From assembly GCF_035918095.1 (NCBI RefSeq), contig NZ_CP109137.1:1862001-1926000 (forward strand): a stretch of 64,000 bases of DNA, in the 5' to 3' direction. This document shows, piece by piece, positions 54,323 to 62,595 of the stretch. The stretch's first letter is position 1; each line of letters starts with the position of its first letter. The stretch comes from Streptomyces sp. NBC_01750. GTDB lineage: Bacteria > Actinomycetota > Actinomycetes > Streptomycetales > Streptomycetaceae. The position numbers were made by a program, and so were the translations under genes. The notes under the pieces were generated by a model that was not told the origin of the DNA, searched no databases, and saw nothing but the letters and a program-made list of their open reading frames with translations.

Positions 54323-55813
54323 CCCGCGCTCCCAGGGCTCTGGTGCCACAACTTCCGTCCGGTGGCGGCCTGTTTCTCACCCGGCGGCTGAAGATCCGCC
54401 CAGGGGTTCAGCTCATAGCCCGTCGGCAGCTGGATCCGGCGGCCGTTGTCGCCCGGCCCATCCCCTTCCACAGGTACGGGCGCGGCCAGCCGCGCCGCCG
54501 CGTCGAGCCCACCCGTGCGCCGCAGCTCCACCAGCTCAGCCAGGTTCCAGGCCGCCCCGCCGACCACGCTGAGGCTGCGCGGTCCGCGCCGCTGCACCAC
54601 CCCCGCGCACCAGCAGCAGCCAGGAGTGGAAGACAGTGTGCGCGCACGCGGCATGGCTGTCGTCGAAGAAGGCCAGGTCGACCAGGCCCGTACCGTCGTC
54701 GAGCGTGGTGAAGATGACCCGCTTGCCGGACCGGATCGGCGGTGTCTGGGTGGCCGCCTTCGCACCCGCGACCAGCACCGTCTGCCCGTGCCGTGCCGAG
54801 CGCAGCCGCTGCGCGGAAAGCACTCCCAGCTCCTTCAGGAAAGCGTGGTGATCGTCCATCAGATGGCGGGAAGCGTCCATGCCGAGGACGCCGAGTTCGG
54901 CGCTGAGAGGCGTTCCGCGTCGCCGAGGTCCGGGAGACCGACCGGAGCAGTCTTCTGCCCGTTCGCCTGGGGGTACCTCCCACGCTGAAAGCTGTGAGGG
55001 AGGGAGTTGACTTCCGTACGCTCCTGAACCCGCCCCGGAACCCCGGTGGCCCCGATGGAGTTCGGCGAGGTGCAGCAGCAGATCGCGCCGGTTCGCGCCA
55101 AAGGCGTCCAACGCGCCGACCTGGGCCAGCCGTTCGGCGACCGGCCGCCCCGGACGGGCCCGCTGCCAGAAATCCAGCAGCGAGGAGTAGGGCTGCCCGG
55201 CCTCGATCCGCGCCGCCTCCACCCCGCTGATTCCATGGACGTCCGAGAGCGCGAGCCGCAGCCCCCACACTCCAGGCCCAGGCCCGCCATCGGACACCAG
55301 TTCGATTCGGTGAGCGACCGCAGACCGGTTCACATCCAGCGGCAGCACCGGCACTCCGCGCCGCCGCGCGTCCGCCAGCAGCAGCCGCTTCGGATACATC
55401 CCGGGGTCGTGCGTGAGCAGCCCGGCGTAGAAGGCCGCCGGATGGTGCGCCTTGAGCCACGCCGACTGGTACGTAGGCACGGCGAAGGCCACCGCGTGCG
55501 CCTTGCAGAAGCCGTACGAGCCGAAAGCCTCGATGATCTCCCAGGTACGGGCGATCGCTTCCGGCCCGTACCCCTTCGCCTCCGCGTGCCGCGCGAACCA
55601 GACCTTGATCTTCCCCTGTGACTCGGGGTGGGAGAGCCCGCGCCGCACCCGGTCGGCCTCGTCCAGACCGCAGCCGGTCATGATGTGCACCATCGCGATG
55701 ATCTGCTCATGGAAGACGACCACTCCGTACGTCTCCTTCAGCGGTCCTTCCAGATCCGGATGCGGATAGCGGACGGCCGCCCGGCCGTGCCGGGCCTCGA
55801 TGAACGGCATCGA
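54319..55813 (-). pseudogene. dnaE2: dnaE2 remnant, 5' half lost and frameshifted
   Basis: Only the C-terminal ~490 residues of an error-prone PolIII alpha are left, beginning abruptly at MPFIEARHGR. The PHP domain and all catalytic aspartates are gone. What remains matches the thumb/fingers end and OB fold: YGVVVFHEQIIAMVHIMTGC, YGFCKAHAVAFAVPTYQSAW, KAATQTPPIRSGKRVIFTTL. Near 54600-54604 a run of five C (one base too many) shifts the frame; the correct end, ending HQSPGSAG, lies in the other frame. An intragenic repeat also lies inside. It differs clearly from the intact copy at 57.9 kb, so it is not a recent duplicate. Confidence 0.9.
54966..55005. repeat. small palindromic repeat inside the dnaE2 remnant
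   Basis: CCTGGGGGTACCTCCCACGC, then TGAAAGCTGTGAGGGAGGGA, folds into a hairpin. It resembles a dispersed repeat common in Streptomyces (from memory). Confidence 0.55.
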
Positions 55814-56062
55814 TGCCGCGCCACGGGGTGAGGCTGGATTTGCACCGCTCGTCGCTGTTGAGCTGCTGGTAGGTCGCGCGGTCAGGCACGTGTGTGACTC
55901 TCCCCGATGCGATACCTCAGGGAGGGACAGGCGACGACCGATGAGTTTCTCAGTGATCCGCAGTCAAAGATCATTGTTGGTGCACCGCAGCCACGAGTGT
56001 GATCCAATCGCGCACCGGCCGAATCTCCTGAGAACCAGACACGAGACACCGAGGATCCTTCG

Positions 56063-56357
56063 ATGCGTACCCTGATCAGCACCGCCTCCATCTCCCTCGA
56101 CGGCGTCGTGGAGGCCCCTGGGGGTGAGCCCGGATACCGGAACTCCGGATGGACCTTCAAGGACATCGAGTTCCTCCCCGAAGCATTCGACATCAAGGGC
56201 CGGGAGCAGAAGGAAGCCACCGCGATACTGATGGGCCGCACCAGCTACCAGGCATTCAGCCCGGTATGGCCCGACATGGAGGACTTCGCCGACTACAAGG
56301 TGATGCCGAACTACGTCGTCTCCACCACCCTCACCGAGGACGACCTGGTGTCGAACC
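56063..56357 (+). pseudogene. RibD-C/dihydrofolate reductase-family gene, 3' truncated
   Basis: The N-terminal ~98 residues are normal for the family: MRTLISTASISLDGVVEAPG, then KEATAILMGRTSYQAFSPVW, then VMPNYVVSTTLTEDDLVSN. The remaining ~90 residues are missing: right after TLTEDDLVSN the sequence becomes the end of a gene on the opposite strand. The joined frame ends at 56422. It cannot hold a complete NADPH site. Confidence 0.82.
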
Positions 56358-56672
56358 GTCCCGGGGCCGTTGGCTGCGGGCTGCCGCAGCGTGGCAGATG
56401 GCAGTGCGGGCGCTGTGACTGAGAGCGAAGTTCAGCAGGACACAGCCCTGTCGGTCCGGGTAATGGGTGGTCAGGACGTCGATGGGCAACAGAGCATCGA
56501 GTCGATGTCGAAGTACTCGCAGCGCGCGCCCTGGAGTCTTGGCGCGCTGCAGGGCCAGCAGCCGGGTGCGCTCGGTGTTGGCGCCCAGAGGCACGGCACG
56601 ACGTGCAATACGCAGCTCACAGCCGGTGGCAGGTCGGGTCAGGGCGATCTCAATCGCGTGGCGCGCGGTCAC
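56331..56672 (-). CDS. plasmid-like hypothetical protein, probably 3' truncated
   Basis: A 113-residue frame from GTG: VTARHAIEIALTRPATGCEL, then AKTPGRALRVLRHRLDALLP and IDVLTTHYPDRQGCVLLNFA. The composition is clearly protein-like. The last ~15 residues run into the sequence of the truncated reductase gene, so the true end is lost near 56360-56400. The family is not recognised with certainty; similar small proteins are recalled from Streptomyces plasmids and integrating elements. Its GTG overlaps the stop of another minus-strand frame (GTGA). Confidence 0.5.
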   Translation of the reverse strand: MTARHAIEIALTRPATGCELRIARRAVPLGANTERTRLLALQRAKTPGRALRVLRHRLDALLPIDVLTTHYPDRQGCVLLNFALSHSARTAICHAAAARSQRPRDGSTPGRPR

Positions 56673-56881
56673 GGCTGTGTCGCCTTCGGGTTCCGGTCGG
56701 CAGGTCCCTGACGTCGGGTGAGTGTCGGGAGCCGAGTGTGAATGTGCTCGTGGTGGATGAGCGGGTCGAAGGGCTCCCACTCGGCCACCGCCACGTCGGC
56801 GGCCGCGGCAATGGGGGCATGTTCGGGGCAGCGTTGGGCCCTCCAGCGCAGTTGCCGTCGCTCTTTCTTGAGCGGACAACG
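56669..56881 (-). CDS. small hypothetical frame coupled to the plasmid-like gene
   Basis: A minus-strand frame reads KKERRQLRWRAQRCPEHAPI, then AEWEPFDPLIHHEHIHTRLP and LTRRQGPADRNPKATQP, then TGA overlapping the GTG of the next gene. No ATG or GTG start is seen upstream before a stop near 56942, so it is either a 5'-lost gene or uses an unusual start. It is too short for most gene callers. It conflicts with an overlapping plus-strand frame in the same stretch. Confidence 0.35.
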   Translation of the reverse strand, partial: RCPLKKERRQLRWRAQRCPEHAPIAAAADVAVAEWEPFDPLIHHEHIHTRLPTLTRRQGPADRNPKATQP

Positions 56882-56927
56882 GCGCGGAACAGGATTGGGA
56901 GGAGCGCGCGCCCTATGGCAGATTCGG

Positions 56928-57533
56928 GTGCGGGAGATGCTCAGCTACCTGGCCGCAGCCTTGCCGAGCCACACCGGGGCTGCGGCCCGCCTGCTCGCTG
57001 TGCAGTGCGCACTGCGCATGGACTCCAAGGGGCAGGTCCGATTGCCCGCCGGGGTCCTGCGCAGTCTGTGCCTCAGCCGCGATCCGGCCCCGTGGAGTGA
57101 GCTGGAGCAGGCAAGGTGGCTTTACAGAACGCCGACTTCCCTGGACGTTGCCGTCAGGGTAGTGGTCGCCCAGATCCTCGACGGCGGGTTGTTTGCTCAG
57201 CGACCCGCTCGTCCGGACCGCAGGAGCGCTGCGGACTGGGCGCTGCGCGCGGCAAGGGACGGCTGTGTGGGCGCCGGCGACCCGCCTCTGCGACTGTTCG
57301 CCCTCTGCCTAGCGGCACACGCGGAATCCTCGGCCGGTCGCGGGTGCACCGAGATGGACCGGATCGCACGTGAGTGTGGGCTCGCTCCGGCGGCTCTGTT
57401 CCCCGTGCTCGACCAGTTGGCGGCGTTCGGCCCCCTCGCCTCCTGGAACGTGACCCTTGCCTCGGGAAACCTGTACTGGGAGCTGCTGCCGAAGGGTGAT
57501 CAGCGGCAGTCGGCCGATCCGACGGCGACGTGA
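56928..57533 (+). CDS. hypothetical protein with possible winged-helix end
   Basis: A 201-residue protein. VREMLSYLAAALPSHTGAAA opens the readable part; an in-frame extension back to 56742 overlaps the minus-strand frame and looks non-coding. The C-terminal third, EMDRIARECGLAPAALFPVL, looks like a helix-turn-helix. Family not recognised. It is divergent from the plasmid-like gene, a layout found in mobile elements of actinomycetes. Confidence 0.45.
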   Translation: MREMLSYLAAALPSHTGAAARLLAVQCALRMDSKGQVRLPAGVLRSLCLSRDPAPWSELEQARWLYRTPTSLDVAVRVVVAQILDGGLFAQRPARPDRRSAADWALRAARDGCVGAGDPPLRLFALCLAAHAESSAGRGCTEMDRIARECGLAPAALFPVLDQLAAFGPLASWNVTLASGNLYWELLPKGDQRQSADPTAT

Positions 57534-57861
57534 ATCCCGAGGGCTGACGCGACCGACCTGAGACTCGATCCGTTACGGAAAGTGTCGTTCATGCTGCAAA
57601 CCGTTGCTCGTCCGTCCTCCTTGAGCCGCTGAATGACGGCGGCGTGGTGCGCGCCATGGGGCGATTTCCTCCAACTGCTCCGCCCGGTTGGGGAGGTGAC
57701 GGGAGGCGCCCGTTTCGGCCGCTGCTCACCCCACCAAAGAATCGTTGCTGTGTTCGAATCTGGTCGCTGACCGGGACTGATGGGGTTAGAGTAATCGAAC
57801 GAGCGTACGATGAACATATCGGGTGTATGGCCGAAAAGGGGTGGAGTGATGGAGGTGTGGC
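57534..57861 (+). other. 328-base promoter region of the intact dnaE2 cassette
   Basis: No gene was found. The last ~120 bases are AT-richer and hold a LexA-box-like palindrome. TACGAT at 57806 could serve as -10 box but no good -35 box lies at the right distance. GATGGAGG lies before the dnaE2 start. Confidence 0.45.
57795..57810. promoter_or_regulatory. candidate LexA (SOS) box before dnaE2
   Basis: TCGAACGAGCGTACGA matches the actinomycete SOS box TCGAAC-N4-GTTCGA with one mismatch. It lies 51 bases before the dnaE2 start and overlaps a possible -10 box. LexA control of dnaE2/imuB is known in mycobacteria. Confidence 0.65.
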
Positions 57862-60800
57862 ATGGCGGGCTTCGCCCATCTGCACGTCGCATCCGGTTAC
57901 TCCGCCCGCTACGGCGCCGCCCACCCCGAGCATCTCGTCCGACGGGCGGCCGAGCGGGGCATGACGGCGCTCGCGCTCACCGACCGGGACACGGTCACCG
58001 GAGCCGTCCGGTTCGCACAGGCCTGTGCGAAGGAGGGGGTCCGGCCGATCTTCGGTGTCGACCTGGCGGTAGAGGCTCTTGCGCCCCCGCCGCCTGCCCA
58101 GCGCCACCGCACCCCGGCGCGCGGTGGCGCGCACGTCGTCGAGCCGCCGCTGCGGTTCGTGCTGCTCGCGCAGAACCGGGCCGGATGGGCGCGGCTGTGC
58201 CGCATCACCTCGGCCGCCCACGCCGGCACCGCGTCCGGCGCGGCGCCGGTGGTGGTGCCGTGGGAAGCGCTACGCGAATACGGCGGCCCCGGCCTGACCG
58301 TACTGCTCGGACCGCTCTCGGAGCCGGTGCGGGCCTTGGCGGCTGGGCGCGAAGACGTCGCGGCCAAGCTGTTGGCACCGTGGCAGGAGATCTTCGGTAG
58401 GGGAATCAGGCTGGAAGCTGTTGTGCATAAACGTTTCGGCGTCGGTCCGGGATCCCTGCGGCTGGCAGCCCGGACCCTTGCGCTGGCCGATCGCACCCGC
58501 ACCACCGCCGTGCTCTCCAATGCCGTCCGTTACGCCGACCCGGACCAGCACCGTCTCGCCGACGTCCTGGACGCCGCGCGGCTGCTGCGGCCCATCGACC
58601 GGCGCAACCTGGACAGCGGGCAGCGCTGGCTCAAGGACGAGAGAGGAATGGCGGGCGTCGCGCGAATGATTGCCGAATGCGCCGGAGCGGACGTCCGGCG
58701 GGCACGTCGTCTGATGGCGGACACCGCCGCTACGGCGGTCGCATGCACCGTCGACCCGGTGGCGGACCTCGGGCTCGGCGCCCGGCACTTCCCGGAACCG
58801 TCGCTCTTCGGCGCCGAGCCCGGAGCGGGCGGAGCCGCACAGTTGCTGCGCCGGCAGTGCGAGGAGGGTCTGGCCCGACGGGGCCTCGATCGCGACCGCG
58901 CGGCGCTTGACCGGCTGGACCAGGAGCTCGATGTGATCTCCCGGCTGGACTACGACTCGTACTTCCTCGCCGTCCACCAGGTCGTGGCCGACATCCGGGC
59001 CAAGGGCATCCGGGTCGCGGCCCGCGGCTCGGGCGCCGGGTCGATGGTCTGCCACGCCTTGGACATCGCCACCGCCAACCCGCTCGACCACCGGCTGCTG
59101 TTCGAACGCTTCCTGAGCGTGCGCCGGGCATCGCTGCCCGACATCGACATCGACGTGGAATCCGCCCGGCGCCTGGAGTGCTACGACGCGATCTTCGACC
59201 GGTTCGGCAAGGAGCGGGTGGCGGTCACCGCGATGCCCGAGACCTACCGTGCCCGCCGGGCCCTGCGGGACACCGGCCTCGCGCTGGGGATCGCGCCCGC
59301 GGACGTCGACCGGATCGCCAAGAGCTTCCCGCACCTGCGGGCCTCGGACATCACCGGCGCGCTCGCCGAGCTGCCGGAACTGCGGCAGCTGGCGTCCGAG
59401 GCACACCGGTACGGACCTCTGTGGGAGCTTGCCGAAGGCCTCGACTCCCTGGTCCACGGCATGGCCATGCACCCCTGTGGCGTGGTCATCAGCGACGCGA
59501 CCCTCCTGGACCGGCTGCCGGTGCAGCCCACACCGCAGGGCGACTACCCCATGGCCATGGCGGCAAAGGAGGAGATCGAAGACCTGGGCAATATCAAACT
59601 CGACGTCCTGGGTGTCCGCATGCAGTCCGCGATGGCCCACGCCGTCACCGAGATCGAACGGACGACCGGCAACCGCATCGACCTGGACGACCCACAGCAG
59701 GTACCGCTCGACGACGTCTTCGCATTCAAACTCATCCAGGAGAGTCAGACCCTGGGCCTGTTTCAATTGGAGTCACCTGGTCAGCAAGATCTTTTGTCGA
59801 GACTGCAGCCACGCGATCCTCAGGACGTCATCGCGGACATCAGTCTCTTCCGTCCCGGTCCGGTCGCCGGGGGCATGCCTGAGCGGTACATCGCCGCACG
59901 CCATGGCGGCACACCCTCGTACGCCCATCCGGACCTCGAGCCGGTGCTCGCCGACACCTACGGCGTGACCATCTGGCACGAGCAGATCATCGAGACGCTC
60001 TCGGTGATGACCGGCTGCGACTACGCGCTGGCCGAGATCGCGCGGCGAGCGCTCGGCGAGAAGGAGCGACTGCCCCGAATCAAGGACTGGTTCCATCACC
60101 AGGCACACGCCCGCGGTTACAGCACGGAGGTGCGGGACGAGGTCTGGAAGACCATCGAGGCCTTCGGCGCCTACGGCTTCTGCCGGGCGCACGCGGTCGC
60201 CTTCGCCGTACCGGCTCTGCAGAGTGCCTGGCTCAAGGCGCACTACCCGGCATTCCTGCTGGCCGGCCTTCTCGAACACGACCCCGGGATGTGGCCCAAG
60301 CGCGTCCTCGTCTCCGACGCCCGTCGGAGTGGCGTACCGGTTCTGCCCGTCGACATCAACCACTCCAAGGTGAAGCACACCGTAGAGAAGGCCGACGGAG
60401 AGCAGTGGGGCGTGCGGCTCGCACTGTCCGCGGTGCACGGTATCAGCGAGGAAGAGTGCGCCCGGATCGAGGAGGGACAGCCGTACGGATCGCTGTCGGA
60501 CTTCTGGCAGCGGGCCCATCCCAGCAGACCGGTCGCCGAACGCCTCGCGGAGATCGGTGCCATGAGCTCCCTCCACGACGGACGCCTCACGCGACGCGAC
60601 CTGCTGCTGCAGATCGCCGAACTCCACCGGCAGTCCCGCACCCGATCGGCGGGCAAAGGCCAGCTGCCCATCGACACGAACGCCGTCGGCGGAGCGGAGC
60701 CGAGCGGCCTGCCGGAGATGACCGGACGCGAAGCCCTGAGCGCCGAGCTGAGCACCCTCGGCATCGACGTCTCCAAGCACCTGATGGAACACCACCACCG

Positions 60801-61317
60801 ACTCCTGCGCGAGATCGGCGCGACCGACGCGGCGCACCTGGCCGGAATGCGCCCCGGTCAGCAGGTCCTCGTCGCCGGCGTACGGGCCTCCACCCAGACC
60901 CCGCCGATCGCCAGCGGCCGACGCATCATCTTCGTCACCCTGGAGGACGGCTCCGGCTTGGTCGACCTGGCCTTCTTCGAGGACTCCCACCCGGCCTGCG
61001 CGCACACCGTCTTCCACAGCGGGTTGCTGCTGGTGCGCGGCACGGTCCAGGTGCGCGGCACCCGCCGCACCGTCGTCGGAACCATGGCCTGGGACTTGGA
61101 CGAGATCGCTGCCGCCCGCCGCGACAACGGCCCAGAGGCCGCGCTCGCCCTCCTTGGATCCAGTCACCCGCACCCGACTCCTGCACAGCCGCAGCGGACC
61201 CTGGCCAACGGCACCACAGGCGCTCGGCTGCACCCGTATGCCGACCTGCAGCCCGCCGGTAGCCGTTCGGCAGACCTGAAGAAGTTCGGCTACACCAGCC
61301 CAGGGAGTGCAGGATGA
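57862..61317 (+). CDS. dnaE2: error-prone DNA polymerase III alpha subunit DnaE2
   Basis: A full-length 1151-residue DnaE2, the polymerase of damage-induced mutagenesis. The N-terminal PHP domain starts AHLHVASGYSARYGAAHPEH and is degenerate compared with proofreading DnaE. The palm carries the catalytic triad: Asp427 and Asp429 in SLPDIDIDVES and Asp581 in NIKLDVLG. The fingers and beta-binding region follow, then an OB fold with GVRASTQTPPIASGRRIIFV. GATGGAGG precedes the ATG; the ImuB-like gene overlaps its end by four bases. There is no imuA' gene here. An SOS-box-like site lies upstream. Confidence 0.95.
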   Translation: MAGFAHLHVASGYSARYGAAHPEHLVRRAAERGMTALALTDRDTVTGAVRFAQACAKEGVRPIFGVDLAVEALAPPPPAQRHRTPARGGAHVVEPPLRFVLLAQNRAGWARLCRITSAAHAGTASGAAPVVVPWEALREYGGPGLTVLLGPLSEPVRALAAGREDVAAKLLAPWQEIFGRGIRLEAVVHKRFGVGPGSLRLAARTLALADRTRTTAVLSNAVRYADPDQHRLADVLDAARLLRPIDRRNLDSGQRWLKDERGMAGVARMIAECAGADVRRARRLMADTAATAVACTVDPVADLGLGARHFPEPSLFGAEPGAGGAAQLLRRQCEEGLARRGLDRDRAALDRLDQELDVISRLDYDSYFLAVHQVVADIRAKGIRVAARGSGAGSMVCHALDIATANPLDHRLLFERFLSVRRASLPDIDIDVESARRLECYDAIFDRFGKERVAVTAMPETYRARRALRDTGLALGIAPADVDRIAKSFPHLRASDITGALAELPELRQLASEAHRYGPLWELAEGLDSLVHGMAMHPCGVVISDATLLDRLPVQPTPQGDYPMAMAAKEEIEDLGNIKLDVLGVRMQSAMAHAVTEIERTTGNRIDLDDPQQVPLDDVFAFKLIQESQTLGLFQLESPGQQDLLSRLQPRDPQDVIADISLFRPGPVAGGMPERYIAARHGGTPSYAHPDLEPVLADTYGVTIWHEQIIETLSVMTGCDYALAEIARRALGEKERLPRIKDWFHHQAHARGYSTEVRDEVWKTIEAFGAYGFCRAHAVAFAVPALQSAWLKAHYPAFLLAGLLEHDPGMWPKRVLVSDARRSGVPVLPVDINHSKVKHTVEKADGEQWGVRLALSAVHGISEEECARIEEGQPYGSLSDFWQRAHPSRPVAERLAEIGAMSSLHDGRLTRRDLLLQIAELHRQSRTRSAGKGQLPIDTNAVGGAEPSGLPEMTGREALSAELSTLGIDVSKHLMEHHHRLLREIGATDAAHLAGMRPGQQVLVAGVRASTQTPPIASGRRIIFVTLEDGSGLVDLAFFEDSHPACAHTVFHSGLLLVRGTVQVRGTRRTVVGTMAWDLDEIAAARRDNGPEAALALLGSSHPHPTPAQPQRTLANGTTGARLHPYADLQPAGSRSADLKKFGYTSPGSAG

Positions 61318-62294
61318 CCACGCGTCTGCGGCACATCGCCCACCTCCATCTGCACGCCGCACTGAGCGAGGCCCAGCACGACGACGTAATCGAACTGATG
61401 TCTGGCGTCACGCCCCACGTCCAGGCCATCCCACCCAACGCCGTCCAGCTCGACCTGACCTCGGCGCTCAGATACTTCGACCTGTCTCCCTACGACGTCG
61501 TTCAGTTGACGAAGCTCAGGCTGAAGGCCCTCTACAACATCGACAGCAGCGCCGGGCTCGCGAACAACCGCATGCTGGCTGCCATGGCGGCCGACGCGTC
61601 CGCGCCGGGAGACACCACCTGGGTCCCCACCGGACAAGTGACCGACTGGCTGTACCCGCGGCCGGTCACCGCGCTGCCGGGGATCGGCCGCGCCACAGCG
61701 GAGACGCTCAGCAGGTACGGCCTGCACACCATCGGCCAGATCATCGACATGCCTCCGGCTACCTTGCAGCGACTTTTCGGCGCGGGTCCTGCTCGGCTGC
61801 TGGCCGAGCGCGCTCGCGGCCACGACCCCCGCCCGGTCACCCCGTTGGAACCGGCAGCGCACCTGATGGCCGACCTTGTGCTGGAGCGGGACTGCCTGGA
61901 CCCGGCACAGCATCACCGTGCAGTCCTGGGGCTCGCCGACCAGATTGGCCAACGCCTACGCGGCGAAAGCCAGATCACGAGACGACTCACCCTCACGGTG
62001 CGGTACGCCGACCGCAGTTCCACGACCCGCATGCGTACGCTGTCGGAACCCACCAACCACTCACCCGCCCTCGCCGCAACTGCCCTGGGTCTGCTGACCG
62101 CCCTCGGGCTGCAGCGAGCGAGAGTCCGCGCCTTCGTGATCCGCGCCGACGGCCTGCTGCCAGCGAACAGTGCCTACCGCCAGCTCTCTCTGGATCCCAC
62201 CGATGCCCGTGCCCGCGCAGTCGAAGCTGCCGCAGACCGTGCCCGTCGACGCTTCGGGCCCGAGGCTGTACGTCCAGCCGCTCTGGCTGACTGA
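61314..62294 (+). CDS. imuB: ImuB-like Y-family polymerase homologue (catalytically dead)
   Basis: A 326-residue Y-family fold. Helix-hairpin-helix is TALPGIGRATAETLSRYGLH; the little-finger domain follows with TRRLTLTVRYADRSSTTRMR. Catalytic acids are missing: motif 1 reads IAHLHLHAAL and motif 2 VQLDLTSALRYFD. It therefore acts as the ImuB scaffold for DnaE2. It is coupled to dnaE2 by ATGA. Compared with the 53.3 kb paralogue it is clearly related but divergent. The usual C-terminal extension of mycobacterial ImuB (clamp motif, ~200 residues) is absent: the protein ends right after the little finger. Confidence 0.88.
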   Translation: MTTRLRHIAHLHLHAALSEAQHDDVIELMSGVTPHVQAIPPNAVQLDLTSALRYFDLSPYDVVQLTKLRLKALYNIDSSAGLANNRMLAAMAADASAPGDTTWVPTGQVTDWLYPRPVTALPGIGRATAETLSRYGLHTIGQIIDMPPATLQRLFGAGPARLLAERARGHDPRPVTPLEPAAHLMADLVLERDCLDPAQHHRAVLGLADQIGQRLRGESQITRRLTLTVRYADRSSTTRMRTLSEPTNHSPALAATALGLLTALGLQRARVRAFVIRADGLLPANSAYRQLSLDPTDARARAVEAAADRARRRFGPEAVRPAALAD

Positions 62295-62580
62295 CTGCTT
62301 TCAGCGCGGACTGACCGATTTCGAGACACGGGCCGGGGCACTGTGGCTGGACCCCGTACGCCTGCCCGAACTCAGCGAATACAGCTTCGCCCTGCGCTAT
62401 CGAGGCCACTGGGGCATCCGGCTCCGCATGCGGCCCGGACAGCTCGAAGTCGGCGTGCCGCCGTCCGACCGGTTGCCGTTCGCCATAGAGTTCCCGGACC
62501 CGCGCGGTCTCCCTCGCACCCGGCAAATCCTGCTGGCTGACACTGCGGGATCACTGATCCCCCGGCGACCCCGGGCTCGG
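62288..62580 (+). pseudogene. C-terminal fragment of a GH65-family phosphorylase/hydrolase
   Basis: Running on from the imuB end in another frame: DCFQRGLTDFETRAGALWLD, then PVRLPELSEYSFALRYRGHW, then LRMRPGQLEVGVPPSD. This is the end of glycoside hydrolase family 65 proteins (trehalose, maltose or kojibiose phosphorylase type). The catalytic barrel is missing. The fragment joins the imuB end without a gap, marking a recombination point. Confidence 0.82.
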
Positions 62581-62595
62581 GCGCCACCCTGCTGT

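Noticed and set aside
57761..57790. LexA-independent RecA-NDp-type promoter before dnaE2 (TGGTCGCTG)
   Set aside because: Seven of nine bases match the first part, but the required TAnnnT is not found at the right distance.
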